NCBI GenBank assembly: GCA_002733995.1
Contig: NVXR01000008.1
Location: 62,001 to 126,000, forward strand
Direction: 5' to 3'
DNA length: 64,000 nucleotides
DNA from: Desulfotalea sp.
GTDB taxonomy: Bacteria > Desulfobacterota > Desulfobulbia > Desulfobulbales > Desulfocapsaceae
Of this stretch, positions 43,605 to 53,254 are shown in pieces (positions within the stretch are counted from its first letter, which is position 1; the number at the start of each line of letters is the position of its first letter). The translations under genes were made by a program, and so were the position numbers. Under the pieces are notes generated by a model. That model did no database searches, had not been told where the DNA came from, and worked only from the letters and a program-made list of their open reading frames with translations.

Positions 43605-45461
43605 ATGAAACTCCTTACCTCCTCCATCATTAATATTTTAAAGTACACGGGCAAAGTCGTTACTTTTATCAGAAACACCTTTCTTAACCTGTTTTTTCTT
43701 TTGATTTTGATAATTGTTGCCTATTCTTTTTTTGAATCGACGCAAACGCCCGAAGTAACAGTGAATACAAGTAGTATTCTTCGTCTTGATTTTTATGGAA
43801 ATATTGTTGAAGAGCGGAAGATTCTCAGCTCAATTGAAATGATACTGGAAGATCCATTTTTCAGTCAAGCCAATCAGCAGGAAACTCTGCTTCAAGATAT
43901 CCTTGATGTTATAAATAAAAGTACAACCGACGAACAGATAGAAGTTATCCAGCTCAATCTCAAAAAGATGGACCGAGCAGGGCTGAACCAACTAGAGACG
44001 ATTGGCCTCGCCTTAAATAACTTTAAAATGGCAGGAAAAAAGGTCATTGCAGTAGAAGACAACTACAGCCAGTCTCAATACTTTCTGGCGAGTTTTGCCG
44101 ATACAATTATTATTAACCCGATGGGTCGCGTAGATATACATGGGCTGGGGGTGTACAAACTCTACTTTAAGGACGCCCTAGACAGACTTAAAATTAACTA
44201 TAACATCTTCAAAGTTGGCACCTATAAATCTGCTGTGGAACCCTTCACCAGAACAAGCATGTCTACCCAAGACCAGCAACAAAATAAGGTCTGGCTCTCC
44301 AAACTATGGCAAAGTTATAGTGAGAGAGTGACAACAAACCGCAATTTAAACTCATTTCAACTACGCAGATATACCAATAACGTTGCAGAAGAATTAGCAG
44401 CAGCAAAGGGTAACACCGCTCAATTAGCACTCAATATCGGCCTAGTCGATAAGATAATGACACATGCCGAGATTATAAATCATCTCAATCAACTCTCTCA
44501 CACTACCGGCGATACGCTGGCTGTCACCAGTACTGAAACATATCTAGAGGGCATAACCCCATCGTTTACCAATGCAGGTACGGACAAACCGGGTATTGGT
44601 ATAATAATCGCCGAGGGTACTATTCTCCCCGGCAAGCAACCGACAGGCCTCATTGGGGGCGAATCGTTAGCCACCCTCATTAATAAGGCGAGAATCGATA
44701 AAGATATCAAGGCACTTGTGCTTCGCATTAACAGCGGCGGCGGTTCAGCCTTTGCCTCTGAAATAATCCGCCAAGCACTCCTTGAATTCAAAAAGACAGG
44801 TAAACCCCTTGTTGTATCCATGGGCTCGGTTGCAGCATCAGGTGGTTACTGGATTGCGGCTGATGCCGATGAAATATGGGCAGCACCAACAACCATTACC
44901 GGTTCCATAGGCATCTTTGCTGCAATCCCTACCTTTGAAAAAAGTCTTGGGGCCCTCGGGATCTATAGTGATGGCGTAGGTACAACGCCTCTCGCGGCGG
45001 GGGTTAATGTAACACGGGAGCTTTCTCAGGATCTCAAGGACGTAATCCAACAAAACGTCGAATATAATTATGGTCAGTTTATAGCAATTGTGGCAAAAGG
45101 ACGGAATCTCGATATAGCCAGTGTCGAAAAACTTGCCGAAGGAAGAGTCTACGATGGCACAACAGCACAGAAAATTGGCCTCGTTGACCATCTGGGCTCC
45201 CTGGCTGAAGCTATACAATCCACAGCAAAACTGGCCGGCCTGACAGACTACAAAGCCCGTTACATCCAATCACCGAGTACAGTCAAGGATCAACTGCTCC
45301 ATTACCTTACCACGAGCCTTCCGGCACTGTCATCGAGTCAAGATAATCACTGGCTGAAAGCGATTAAAGATATTTTCTCTTCCCAGATAAATCAGTTTAT
45401 TACTCTGGATGATCCGGCAGGAATATATGCAATTTGCGAAATCGGCCCATATTTAAGATAG
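43605..45461 (+). CDS. sppA: Signal peptide peptidase SppA, 67K type
   Basis: A 618-residue, double-domain inner-membrane protease. One N-terminal membrane helix (LFFLLILIIVAYSFF, residues about 27-45) anchors a periplasmic body. The N-terminal half has the catalytic lysine in FKVGTYKSAVEPFTRTSMS. The C-terminal half holds the serine nucleophile in MGSVAASGGYWIA and VLRINSGGGSAFASE. SppA degrades released signal peptides. The length and fold duplication match E. coli SppA rather than the short archaeal or Bacillus form. No strong ribosome site precedes the ATG. Confidence 0.94.
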   Translation: MKLLTSSIINILKYTGKVVTFIRNTFLNLFFLLILIIVAYSFFESTQTPEVTVNTSSILRLDFYGNIVEERKILSSIEMILEDPFFSQANQQETLLQDILDVINKSTTDEQIEVIQLNLKKMDRAGLNQLETIGLALNNFKMAGKKVIAVEDNYSQSQYFLASFADTIIINPMGRVDIHGLGVYKLYFKDALDRLKINYNIFKVGTYKSAVEPFTRTSMSTQDQQQNKVWLSKLWQSYSERVTTNRNLNSFQLRRYTNNVAEELAAAKGNTAQLALNIGLVDKIMTHAEIINHLNQLSHTTGDTLAVTSTETYLEGITPSFTNAGTDKPGIGIIIAEGTILPGKQPTGLIGGESLATLINKARIDKDIKALVLRINSGGGSAFASEIIRQALLEFKKTGKPLVVSMGSVAASGGYWIAADADEIWAAPTTITGSIGIFAAIPTFEKSLGALGIYSDGVGTTPLAAGVNVTRELSQDLKDVIQQNVEYNYGQFIAIVAKGRNLDIASVEKLAEGRVYDGTTAQKIGLVDHLGSLAEAIQSTAKLAGLTDYKARYIQSPSTVKDQLLHYLTTSLPALSSSQDNHWLKAIKDIFSSQINQFITLDDPAGIYAICEIGPYLR

Positions 45462-45464
45462 AAA

Positions 45465-45493
45465 TTTCTCTGCTGCCCTAGGCTGCAGAGAAA
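45465..45493. terminator. Hairpin between convergent sppA and PilZ genes
   Basis: TTTCTCTGC (45465-45473) pairs perfectly with GCAGAGAAA (45485-45493), with three more pairs inside. It sits three bases after the sppA stop and serves both convergent genes, with a short T run on either strand. Confidence 0.65.
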
Positions 45494-45523
45494 AGATGTA
45501 CATTACTACTCCATGGCGACATA

Positions 45524-45895
45524 CTATTGTTTATACTTCAGAGGAAGAATATCCTTTGAAAAATGGACCCACTTCCAGTCATTGTCTAGAATTTTATAAC
45601 CTACGTGCAACCCCACTCCGTTAAGGCCAGGTTTTGACCAACGAGGAATGACAGTTATTTTATAGTATTTATCACTTTCTGAAAAAATCGCCCTGTAGAT
45701 ATTGGATTCATCACAAAATCGCTCCGGTACGTTTGACATACTAAACCCCTGTACCGACAACTCATCAATCGATCCGTTAAAAACAGATCTGCTGTTTGCA
45801 AGCTGGCAAACAAAATCTGTTGTCTTGATACGACGATATTTCCTTGACCGCCGGCCAAAAACAGTTTCAGCCTGGGTATTATTTTTCTTCAGCAT
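45524..45895 (-). CDS. PilZ-like c-di-GMP-binding domain protein
   Basis: A 123-residue single-domain protein resembling PilZ. An arginine-rich entry RRSRKYRRI matches the RxxxR part of the c-di-GMP motif. The second part, normally (D/N)xSxxG, reads ELSVQG with Glu in place of Asp/Asn, so binding is possible but not certain. A later beta-strand segment GVGLHVGYKI fits the barrel. It would act as a cytoplasmic c-di-GMP effector. ATG 45895 is preferred over GTG 45901. It is monocistronic by context. Confidence 0.65.
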   Translation of the reverse strand: MLKKNNTQAETVFGRRSRKYRRIKTTDFVCQLANSRSVFNGSIDELSVQGFSMSNVPERFCDESNIYRAIFSESDKYYKITVIPRWSKPGLNGVGLHVGYKILDNDWKWVHFSKDILPLKYKQ

Positions 45896-46043
45896 AGCCA
45901 CTTGTTTTTGAGATTGATTCCTACAATTTCGTAGTAATATTAGGGTAAAAGAACCTTCCTTACTATAAAATTACAAGAATTAGATTGACATGGCAAATAC
46001 TTATTTCAAAAAGGAGGCTAAATTATCGAATTAAGGTAATTCC

Positions 46044-48917
46044 CTAGCCCCTGGTTGCAGACATATGCACGCCAGCTCTGACGATCGCTTTGGCAACCCT
46101 GTCTTTTTTCAAATACTTACCAGCAAGCAGCATCAAATCTTCCGTGGTTATACTGTTTATATCCTCAACAACGGTTGTTGGCCAAATAAGTTGATCGGGA
46201 TTACTGACAGATAAAGACAGGACCGAAAAAAGCCAGTATTGATTGGTTCGGACATTATCCAGCAGGGCGGTAATAACCGGCTTTTTAGCCCGGATCAATT
46301 CTTTTTCGGTTATGCCACCCTGAACAAGCTGATCTACAATCTTTATAATTTCCTTTACCAAATAATCCTCCTTCCCTCCTTCCACCATGACCACTGCCTG
46401 TATTAAGCCAAAACCCTGGTGAATCCTGCTGCCAAAACTAGAAACAGTTGGTGAATAACTTGCCCCTAGTTTTTCCCGTATAGTTTTTCTCATCCTGTCT
46501 TCTAGAATCGTAGCCAAAAGACTCAGGCGCCTTGTTCGACCGATATCCCACACATCATCTGTGGGCCAGCTGAGGAAAACAGTAGATTTCTCAATTTCGG
46601 AGTGAACATTTACCTCTAGCGTGCGACCTTGCGGAAAAAGGATCTCCCCAGGTAACATTCGAACGGGGGGCAACCCTAGCTTAAGATCTGCCAAATAAGA
46701 GCTGAGCAAAGCCACAACGCTATCCTCATCGAAGTCACCAACTACTGATATCTCTAAATCTTTAATATCGAGTAACTTTTTCATCCATACCTGTAGATCG
46801 GTAAAAGAAACAGCGTTAAAGTCATCCTTGGAAGGAAAGCCATAATGCCTGTTACCACCTGCAAAAAATGGCTTAACTTTGCGAAGGACAGCTCCATCAA
46901 TGTCATTGTCAAGTCTCTTATTCATTAGCGCAAGGCCACGGGTCGCCTTATTAAAGGCAACCTTATCAAAACCAGAATCGAGCAACATAGCCTGAAGGAC
47001 CTGTACTAAAAGCTCAAAATCAGAGGACAGGGCAGATCCAGACCAAGAATTCGACACCTGCCCTATTCTAAAGGTAAGCTGAGCAGAACTTCCTGCAAGA
47101 ACAGAATCGAGCTCTGAAACGCTTAATCTCTTTGTCCCGGACAAGTTGACAACATCATCACCAATAAAGGCCATCCCCGCCCGATCTTCATCCAGCTCTC
47201 CTTTGCCAAAATTTGCGATGAGTCGTATCTTGTTCTTTTCAAAATCTGTTTTCTTCAGATTGATAACAAGACCGTTAGCAAGGGTATAACGGCTCATCTG
47301 CAACTCAGGAAAGTACTTTTTTTCCTGTACCTCACTGCTAGAATTCCCAGGCTTTAGGTATGGAAATATAATACTTTCTTCCTCAGTTTTTGTTGCAGTT
47401 GCAGTTTGGGTAATGGAAGTATAGATGCTTTTAATTTTTGCCTCTCCGCCGTCTCCAAGCTTTACATCCCCACTTACCGAGATAAGGATATTGGGATGAT
47501 CCCAAATCTTCTTAAAGCCCTTATTGACATCCTCCAAGGATATCGCAGCCAACATGGGGAGATAGAGGTCGCTCTCCTGTATCGGTGACATATAGACCTC
47601 ACCACCTGTCAGGTGCTCAACGATCCGTGCCGCTATGATACGAGATTGCAGTGACGATTCAGTTTTCACATTTTTGTCAAGCTGGCCCAGAATTTCTTCT
47701 TTAACTCTTGCAACTTCACTTTCAGTAAAACCAAAACGTTTGGCTGATTGAAGTGTTGAATGCAGCGATTGTAATGACTTTCCCCATGATTGCGCCTCGG
47801 TTATTCCAACCAGAGAGCCATAACCAATTCTTCTGACCACCTGACCAGACGAATAGCGTGCAGCGGTATACGGCTGTACTGTTTTTTCGCCTTGACGCTG
47901 CAACCTATAGCCAATAATAATATCTCCCATAAGTTGTATAAGCTTATCTTTTTCGCCGGTCCTAGAGGGGATTTCCGGAGTCAAATCCCAAAGAGTTTCA
48001 ATGGACACATTTGTTTTTCCAAGTTCAGGCTCATACCTATAATACACCTGTAAACCCTTATGCTCCAATTGACCAAAATCCGGCTTTGAAAATGATTTAA
48101 CAGAACGGCTCATTCCACTAAAATATGAACTGATAATTTTCTCTGCCGACCCTACATTCAGATCGCCAACCAGTACTAGAACCATATTATCAGGACGATA
48201 CCAGCTATCATAATATTCTCGCAAAAGTCGCTGATCAGCAACACGAATCACAGAATCTATGCCTATTGGCAAACGTAAAGGATATCTCGTTCCTTTAAAA
48301 GCAAAGGCCATATTGGCGATATGGTTACGATAGGCTACAGAATCTCTCGCTCTTTTTTCGGCAAAGATAACGCCACGCTCACGGTCAATTTCAGAATCAA
48401 GCAACAGGGCTCCCCGGGCGTAATCCGCTAGCACCTTGCATGCAATGGCCAACTCATCATCTGTTCCTTTGGGTAAAATAAGATGATAAACCGTCTCCCC
48501 AAAACCGGTATAAGCATTAGTATCCCCTCCAAAGTCCATCCCCAGAGATTGAAAATAATCAACAAGGGTCCCCGGAGGAAAATTGGTAGAGCCGTTAAAC
48601 ATGAGATGTTCTAGAAAATGAGCCACTCCCCTTTGCTCATCGCGTTCCTCCCTCGAGCCAGAAAGGACAGCTAGGTACGCCGCCACCCTATTCTCAGGTT
48701 TATGGTTTTCTTTAATAATATACCGAAATCCATTGGCTAAAACGCCCCGTACAAGAGATGGATCAGACGTAAGATCACTGAGTTGGGAAGGCCAGTGTAT
48801 TTGTGCCACATCGATCGTGTGAGTAGCCTCTCCCGCCAGGACTACATGCGGTAAAGCCTGACCCAGAAGAAGGCACAGCCAGAGAGTACGGAAGATTGAC
48901 GATACAGTTCTATTCAT
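46044..48917 (-). CDS. M16-family zinc metallopeptidase (PqqL-like)
   Basis: A 957-residue exported peptidase. A signal peptide (RTLWLCLLLGQALPHVVLAG) precedes two M16 halves. The N-terminal half has the inverted zinc motif HFLEH in RGVAHFLEHLMFNGSTNFPPGT and the distal Glu in RGVIFAEKRARD, so it is catalytic. The C-terminal half lacks HxxEH, the usual inactive partner that closes the chamber. Proteins of this size include PqqL, which acts on peptides in the periplasm. The natural substrate is unknown. ATG 48917 is chosen over GTG 48926. Confidence 0.9.
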   Translation of the reverse strand: MNRTVSSIFRTLWLCLLLGQALPHVVLAGEATHTIDVAQIHWPSQLSDLTSDPSLVRGVLANGFRYIIKENHKPENRVAAYLAVLSGSREERDEQRGVAHFLEHLMFNGSTNFPPGTLVDYFQSLGMDFGGDTNAYTGFGETVYHLILPKGTDDELAIACKVLADYARGALLLDSEIDRERGVIFAEKRARDSVAYRNHIANMAFAFKGTRYPLRLPIGIDSVIRVADQRLLREYYDSWYRPDNMVLVLVGDLNVGSAEKIISSYFSGMSRSVKSFSKPDFGQLEHKGLQVYYRYEPELGKTNVSIETLWDLTPEIPSRTGEKDKLIQLMGDIIIGYRLQRQGEKTVQPYTAARYSSGQVVRRIGYGSLVGITEAQSWGKSLQSLHSTLQSAKRFGFTESEVARVKEEILGQLDKNVKTESSLQSRIIAARIVEHLTGGEVYMSPIQESDLYLPMLAAISLEDVNKGFKKIWDHPNILISVSGDVKLGDGGEAKIKSIYTSITQTATATKTEEESIIFPYLKPGNSSSEVQEKKYFPELQMSRYTLANGLVINLKKTDFEKNKIRLIANFGKGELDEDRAGMAFIGDDVVNLSGTKRLSVSELDSVLAGSSAQLTFRIGQVSNSWSGSALSSDFELLVQVLQAMLLDSGFDKVAFNKATRGLALMNKRLDNDIDGAVLRKVKPFFAGGNRHYGFPSKDDFNAVSFTDLQVWMKKLLDIKDLEISVVGDFDEDSVVALLSSYLADLKLGLPPVRMLPGEILFPQGRTLEVNVHSEIEKSTVFLSWPTDDVWDIGRTRRLSLLATILEDRMRKTIREKLGASYSPTVSSFGSRIHQGFGLIQAVVMVEGGKEDYLVKEIIKIVDQLVQGGITEKELIRAKKPVITALLDNVRTNQYWLFSVLSLSVSNPDQLIWPTTVVEDINSITTEDLMLLAGKYLKKDRVAKAIVRAGVHMSATRG

Positions 48918-49233
48918 AATGTCCACGGAGATTTTTTGTACTTTTTGTTTTCTATTTGTTGTTTGTTTTACCGATTCATTTCCCTTAAGGCCTCAGCAAG
49001 AACTAATATATGACAGTGGTATAAGAAATCACCTATTATGAGTTTTTTACCCATGGAAATCCCATTCGTTTACTAAATTCCTTACAGGCAGGGAAAAACC
49101 TCTTTGTTTCCACAAAAGAGTGTTGTAGAAGTATACGACCTCATATTCACACAACAAGAAACGGATTTTTATAAAGTATATTTTCGTTTCTTCATCACTA
49201 ATTTTTATGAATTCATCCCAATAATACGTAGTA
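48918..49233. other. Intergenic region between divergent M16 and LPS acyltransferase genes
   Basis: 316 AT-rich bases with no convincing gene. A 94-codon minus-strand frame runs 49047-49331 into the acyltransferase start but shows no family feature. Divergent promoters are expected. Confidence 0.4.
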
Positions 49234-50157
49234 ATGAGACCAAAACATAAAATAGAATACGCTCTTTTGCGGACTGTTATTTTCGCCCTTAACCTCTTGC
49301 CAGTCCAAGCCATCCTTTTTCTCTGCACCACTATTGGCTACATTGCCTGGGTTGTTTTCCCTTTTCGCTTAAAAGTGGCCTACAAAAATCTGACAACTGT
49401 CTTTCCAGAAAAAGATCACAGGTCGAAGATACGCCTTATGAGAAAGGTGTATCTTCAGTTCACACGAACCTTTGGTCTTGTCTTCATCCTCCACAGAAAG
49501 AAACTACTTACCCTCATAAAAAATGCAGAGATCACCGGCTTTGAGGATGTGGAAAAAGCACTTGAGGACAACAAGGGCATTATCCTTACAACAATTCATG
49601 CAAGTTGGTTTGAGGCATATTTTGCCTGGTTTAATCTCCAGAACCTACCTGCAAGCCTAATCTATCAAAAACAGAGCAATCCGCTTTCAGATAAATTTTT
49701 CGTTCGTCAACGAGGACGCTACGGAACAAGTCTTCAGCATTTGAGTAGCCACGAAGGCATGAAGACCTATCAGCAAGCACTCGCTGAAAACCGAATGCTC
49801 ATCGTAAGTCTTGATCAAAGCTACACCGGTCGTGGTGCAATAATTCCTTTTTTTGACACACCTCTTGCCTGTGCCAAAGGGGCACCGATGCTCCACCTGC
49901 GTACCGGAGCCCCCATTTTTACCAGCGTCTATTATATGAAACAGGGGAAGTTACACATAGATTTTGCAAAAGTTGATCTACCGGACTACCCAGAGACTAA
50001 CGAAGAAGCTATTAAAGATATTGCAACACAGACAATTAAACTATACGAACCCTTTATTCGTAAATACCCAGAACAATGGTTCAGCTTGTTTCACCGCCTC
50101 TGGGGGAAAAAAGATTATCCGCCGGTAAAAAGATCTATCAGAGAGATTTTCTTTTAA
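49234..50157 (+). CDS. lpxL: Lipid A biosynthesis acyltransferase (LpxL/HtrB family)
   Basis: A 307-residue inner-membrane enzyme that adds a secondary acyl chain to Kdo2-lipid IVA. One N-terminal hydrophobic region (residues about 12-40) anchors it. The catalytic motif is H-x4-E in TTIHASWFEAYF, followed by SLDQSYTGRGAIIPFFDTP, the substrate-binding Gly/Pro region, and EQWFSLFHRLWGKK near the end (the family RW motif). It leads a module with msbA and an O-antigen ligase, the expected order for LPS core-lipid A export. LpxL and LpxM cannot be told apart by eye. Confidence 0.9.
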   Translation: MRPKHKIEYALLRTVIFALNLLPVQAILFLCTTIGYIAWVVFPFRLKVAYKNLTTVFPEKDHRSKIRLMRKVYLQFTRTFGLVFILHRKKLLTLIKNAEITGFEDVEKALEDNKGIILTTIHASWFEAYFAWFNLQNLPASLIYQKQSNPLSDKFFVRQRGRYGTSLQHLSSHEGMKTYQQALAENRMLIVSLDQSYTGRGAIIPFFDTPLACAKGAPMLHLRTGAPIFTSVYYMKQGKLHIDFAKVDLPDYPETNEEAIKDIATQTIKLYEPFIRKYPEQWFSLFHRLWGKKDYPPVKRSIREIFF

Positions 50158-50289
50158 TTTCCCTTCATTCTCTCTTTCGTCTGTATTAAGATGCATATTT
50201 GACGAGGAAGACGAACTAAGCCTCTCATTTAAATTCACACCGTTCCGTCAGTTGTATAACTGATTCAACCTATCATAGATGAACGTTCA

Positions 50290-52017
50290 ATGACCAATAA
50301 AGAAATACTACTTCGACTGTTTGAAGTTCTTAAGCCCTATAAATTCAAACTTATTATAGCCATATTCGCCATGATATTTGTCGCTGCATTCACCGGCGCA
50401 CAGGCCTATCTTGTCAAAGATCTGCTTGATAAAATATTTATGGAAAAAAACACCAATTATCTGAAAGCAATGCCCCTCGTGGTACTTGGAGTGTTCTTTC
50501 TAAAAGGCGTTTTTTATTACGTTTACTCTATGCTTTTGGAAATGGTTGGGCAGTCTGTCATTCGAGATTTTCGCACAGCAATCTTTAACCACATTCACAA
50601 ACAATCCCTGTCATTTTTCAATGACATGCCTACGGGAACACTTATCTCACGCGTTATTTCAGATGTTAGCCTGCTCCAACAGGCCGTTTCAAATGCTCTT
50701 GTGAAGTGTGTTCGAGATTTTTTTCAGGTTGTTATTCTCCTAGGTGTCGTCTTTTTCATGAACTGGCGTCTTGCAATGATCACCTTCATTGTGCTTCCCC
50801 TTGCAGCCTATCCAATTGTTAAATTTGGCAGACTCTTCAGGAAATTATCCACAGCCACCCAAGAAGAAGTAGCCAATGTGACCAATACTCTTCACGAAAC
50901 AATCACTGGCAACAGGATTGTAAAAGCATTTACAAAAGAGAAGTATGAAGGCGAGCGTTTTAAGAAACAGGTGTTCGGTCTTTTTTCTCTTACCATGAAA
51001 GACGCTAGATACCGCTGCCTCCAGCATCCAATGATGGAATGTATCGGCGGCTTTGCCATAGCTCTTATTATCTGGTTCGGTGGTCTAGAGGTTATTAACG
51101 GCACGGCGACTCCAGGAACTTTTTTCGCCTTTTTAACCGCTCTCATAGCTGCATATGAACCGATTAAAGGCGTTACCCGCATCAACTCTACCATCCAACA
51201 GGGACTGGCTGCAGCCGCACGGGTTTTTAGCTTATTGGATGTTGAACCGGAAATACAGGACAAAAAAGGTGCCTCTGCCCTTAAGCCTTTTGAATCAAGC
51301 ATTGAGTTTAGAGGACTTAACTATCAATACAATGATGAAGCCGTCGTCCTCAAGGATATTAATCTTACGATTCCAGCCGGTCAGGCACTTGCCATCGTTG
51401 GCCCAAGTGGTGGCGGTAAAACCACACTTACCAACCTTATTCCACGCTTTCTCGATGTTAAAAAAGGGGCCATACTCATTGACGGTACTGATATCCGCGA
51501 TGTCACAGTGGAGTCCCTGAGAACTCAAATTGCAATGGTTACCCAGCAGACTATCCTCTTCAATGATACTATTCGCAACAATATTGCCTACAGCGACCAG
51601 AACGCATCAGCTGAAAGAATAAATGAAGCGGCTAAAGCTGCCCATATATTAGAATTTATTGAAGGTCTTCCCCAAGGTTTTGACACCATCATCGGTGAGG
51701 GAGGGGCTCGATTGTCCGGTGGCCAGAGACAGAGAATTTCTATCGCCCGGGCAATTTTAAAAGATGCTCCCATCCTCATACTCGACGAAGCGACGTCAGC
51801 ACTTGACACCGAATCGGAACGAGCGGTGCAAAAAGCCCTTGAGAACCTGATGAAAAATCGAACAACCTTCGTCATTGCTCACAGACTTTCCACCATCAAA
51901 AATGCGGATCGCATTGTCGTTGTCAAGGCAGGCAGGATTGTGGAAGAAGGCACCCACAACAGCCTCATTGCACTTGGCGGAGAGTATGAAACACTTTACA
52001 ATATGCAATACAAATAA
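50290..52017 (+). CDS. msbA: Lipid A flippase MsbA (ABC exporter)
   Basis: A 575-residue half-transporter. Six membrane helices occupy residues about 15-310, with FLTALIAAYEPIKGVTRIN before the ATPase. The ATPase has Walker A VGPSGGGKTTL, Q-loop MVTQQTILFNDTIRNN, signature LSGGQRQRISIARA, Walker B PILILDEATSALD and switch His in VIAHRLSTIKNADRI. It dimerises and flips lipid A-core across the inner membrane. Context (LpxL-type acyltransferase before, O-antigen ligase after) supports MsbA over a drug exporter. Confidence 0.92.
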   Translation: MTNKEILLRLFEVLKPYKFKLIIAIFAMIFVAAFTGAQAYLVKDLLDKIFMEKNTNYLKAMPLVVLGVFFLKGVFYYVYSMLLEMVGQSVIRDFRTAIFNHIHKQSLSFFNDMPTGTLISRVISDVSLLQQAVSNALVKCVRDFFQVVILLGVVFFMNWRLAMITFIVLPLAAYPIVKFGRLFRKLSTATQEEVANVTNTLHETITGNRIVKAFTKEKYEGERFKKQVFGLFSLTMKDARYRCLQHPMMECIGGFAIALIIWFGGLEVINGTATPGTFFAFLTALIAAYEPIKGVTRINSTIQQGLAAAARVFSLLDVEPEIQDKKGASALKPFESSIEFRGLNYQYNDEAVVLKDINLTIPAGQALAIVGPSGGGKTTLTNLIPRFLDVKKGAILIDGTDIRDVTVESLRTQIAMVTQQTILFNDTIRNNIAYSDQNASAERINEAAKAAHILEFIEGLPQGFDTIIGEGGARLSGGQRQRISIARAILKDAPILILDEATSALDTESERAVQKALENLMKNRTTFVIAHRLSTIKNADRIVVVKAGRIVEEGTHNSLIALGGEYETLYNMQYK

Positions 52018-52063
52018 ACGACAGCAAGACCTTACTTAAAAAAACGGAAAAACCCAGGGATCG

Positions 52064-53254
52064 ATGAATACCGCAAAAGTCACCAAGCGCATTGAAATAG
52101 TCGGTTTATACAGCGTAATAGCGTCATGCTTTTTTATCCCCTTTTCCTCTTCTCTTATGGGAGCAACTACTATACTTGCTCTTATCTGCTGGGTTTTGTC
52201 TGGAAAAATTGCAGAATTTCCACGACTTATATGCTCCAACAAACTTGTCTTTTTAGCAACAGCACTTTTCACATTACTGATATTCGGTGTATTCTACGGT
52301 CCTGCTGAAACAGTGGAAGCGCTCTCATCTTTAAAAAAGTACAGAGAACTTCTCCTCTTTAGTATGACAATTTCATACCTTGGTGGAAGGGAGAACAAAG
52401 CAGTCCTTGCTGAGAAATGTTTTATTGCCGGTCTTATCCTTCTGTTATCAATTTCCTATGCTATGTACTTTGGCATAATACCCACCGAAAAATATGGGTA
52501 TTCCACGGTCTACCACATAACCCATAGTTTTTTCATGGCAATCCTTTCCTTCTGGGCGCTACAACGCCTTATCGCATGGACTGGATTTCGCTTATTTTGG
52601 TTTTTAGTCCTTATCACAGCAAGTATTAATCTGTTCTATATCGCACCTGGTCGAACAGGAATGCTTGTCTCTATTGCCCTTATTCTTCTCACCGTGTTCC
52701 AGCACCTTTCTTTGAAGAAATATATCCTTGGGCTGTTACTCTGCACCATTGTTATTGGAGCTGCTTTCTTCACTTCACAAAATTTTTCAACAAGAATGAG
52801 TGAAGCAGTAGATGAGATACAAAACTATCAACCAGGTAGTTCACGAACCTCGTTGGGCATGCGTTTTGACTGGTGGCACAACTGTATTACCCTCATCAAA
52901 GAGAAACCACTTTTAGGCCATGGAACCGGTTCTTTTGAATCAGCGCAACGCCCGCTGATTAAAGGGACACAAACAATGAAATCAGACAATCCCCACAACG
53001 AGTATCTACTCATCGGTGTGCAGGTAGGTCTCGTTGGAGTCGGCCTTTATCTGGCCCTTCTTGGCGGCATTTTTATTGCGTCCTACAACAAACAAAAACC
53101 TATAAATTTCCTCTTACAAGGTTTAATTGTCGCAATGTCCTGCGGTTGTTTAATGAATTCCTTTCTCTTTGATTCCCATCAGGGACATTTCTTTGCCATT
53201 ATTTCAGCCGTACTTCTTTCAACCCAAACCAAAAGTCAGACGCATCGCAGGTAG
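52064..53254 (+). CDS. O-antigen ligase family membrane protein (WaaL/Wzy_C)
   Basis: A 396-residue integral protein with about ten to twelve hydrophobic segments. The large periplasmic loop near residues 240-315 has GMRFDWWHNCITLIKEKPLLGHG and DNPHNEYLLIGVQVGLVG, the Wzy_C/WaaL signature with the essential histidine. WaaL joins O-antigen from its lipid carrier to the lipid A-core. The lpxL-msbA neighbours favour ligase over a Wzy polymerase. AGGGA precedes the ATG. Its 3' end overlaps the convergent sensor kinase by 19 bases. Confidence 0.86.
   Translation: MNTAKVTKRIEIVGLYSVIASCFFIPFSSSLMGATTILALICWVLSGKIAEFPRLICSNKLVFLATALFTLLIFGVFYGPAETVEALSSLKKYRELLLFSMTISYLGGRENKAVLAEKCFIAGLILLLSISYAMYFGIIPTEKYGYSTVYHITHSFFMAILSFWALQRLIAWTGFRLFWFLVLITASINLFYIAPGRTGMLVSIALILLTVFQHLSLKKYILGLLLCTIVIGAAFFTSQNFSTRMSEAVDEIQNYQPGSSRTSLGMRFDWWHNCITLIKEKPLLGHGTGSFESAQRPLIKGTQTMKSDNPHNEYLLIGVQVGLVGVGLYLALLGGIFIASYNKQKPINFLLQGLIVAMSCGCLMNSFLFDSHQGHFFAIISAVLLSTQTKSQTHRR

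Noticed and set aside
49047..49331. 94-codon minus-strand frame antisense to the lpxL start
   Set aside because: Overlaps a strongly supported gene and a divergent promoter region; no family feature.
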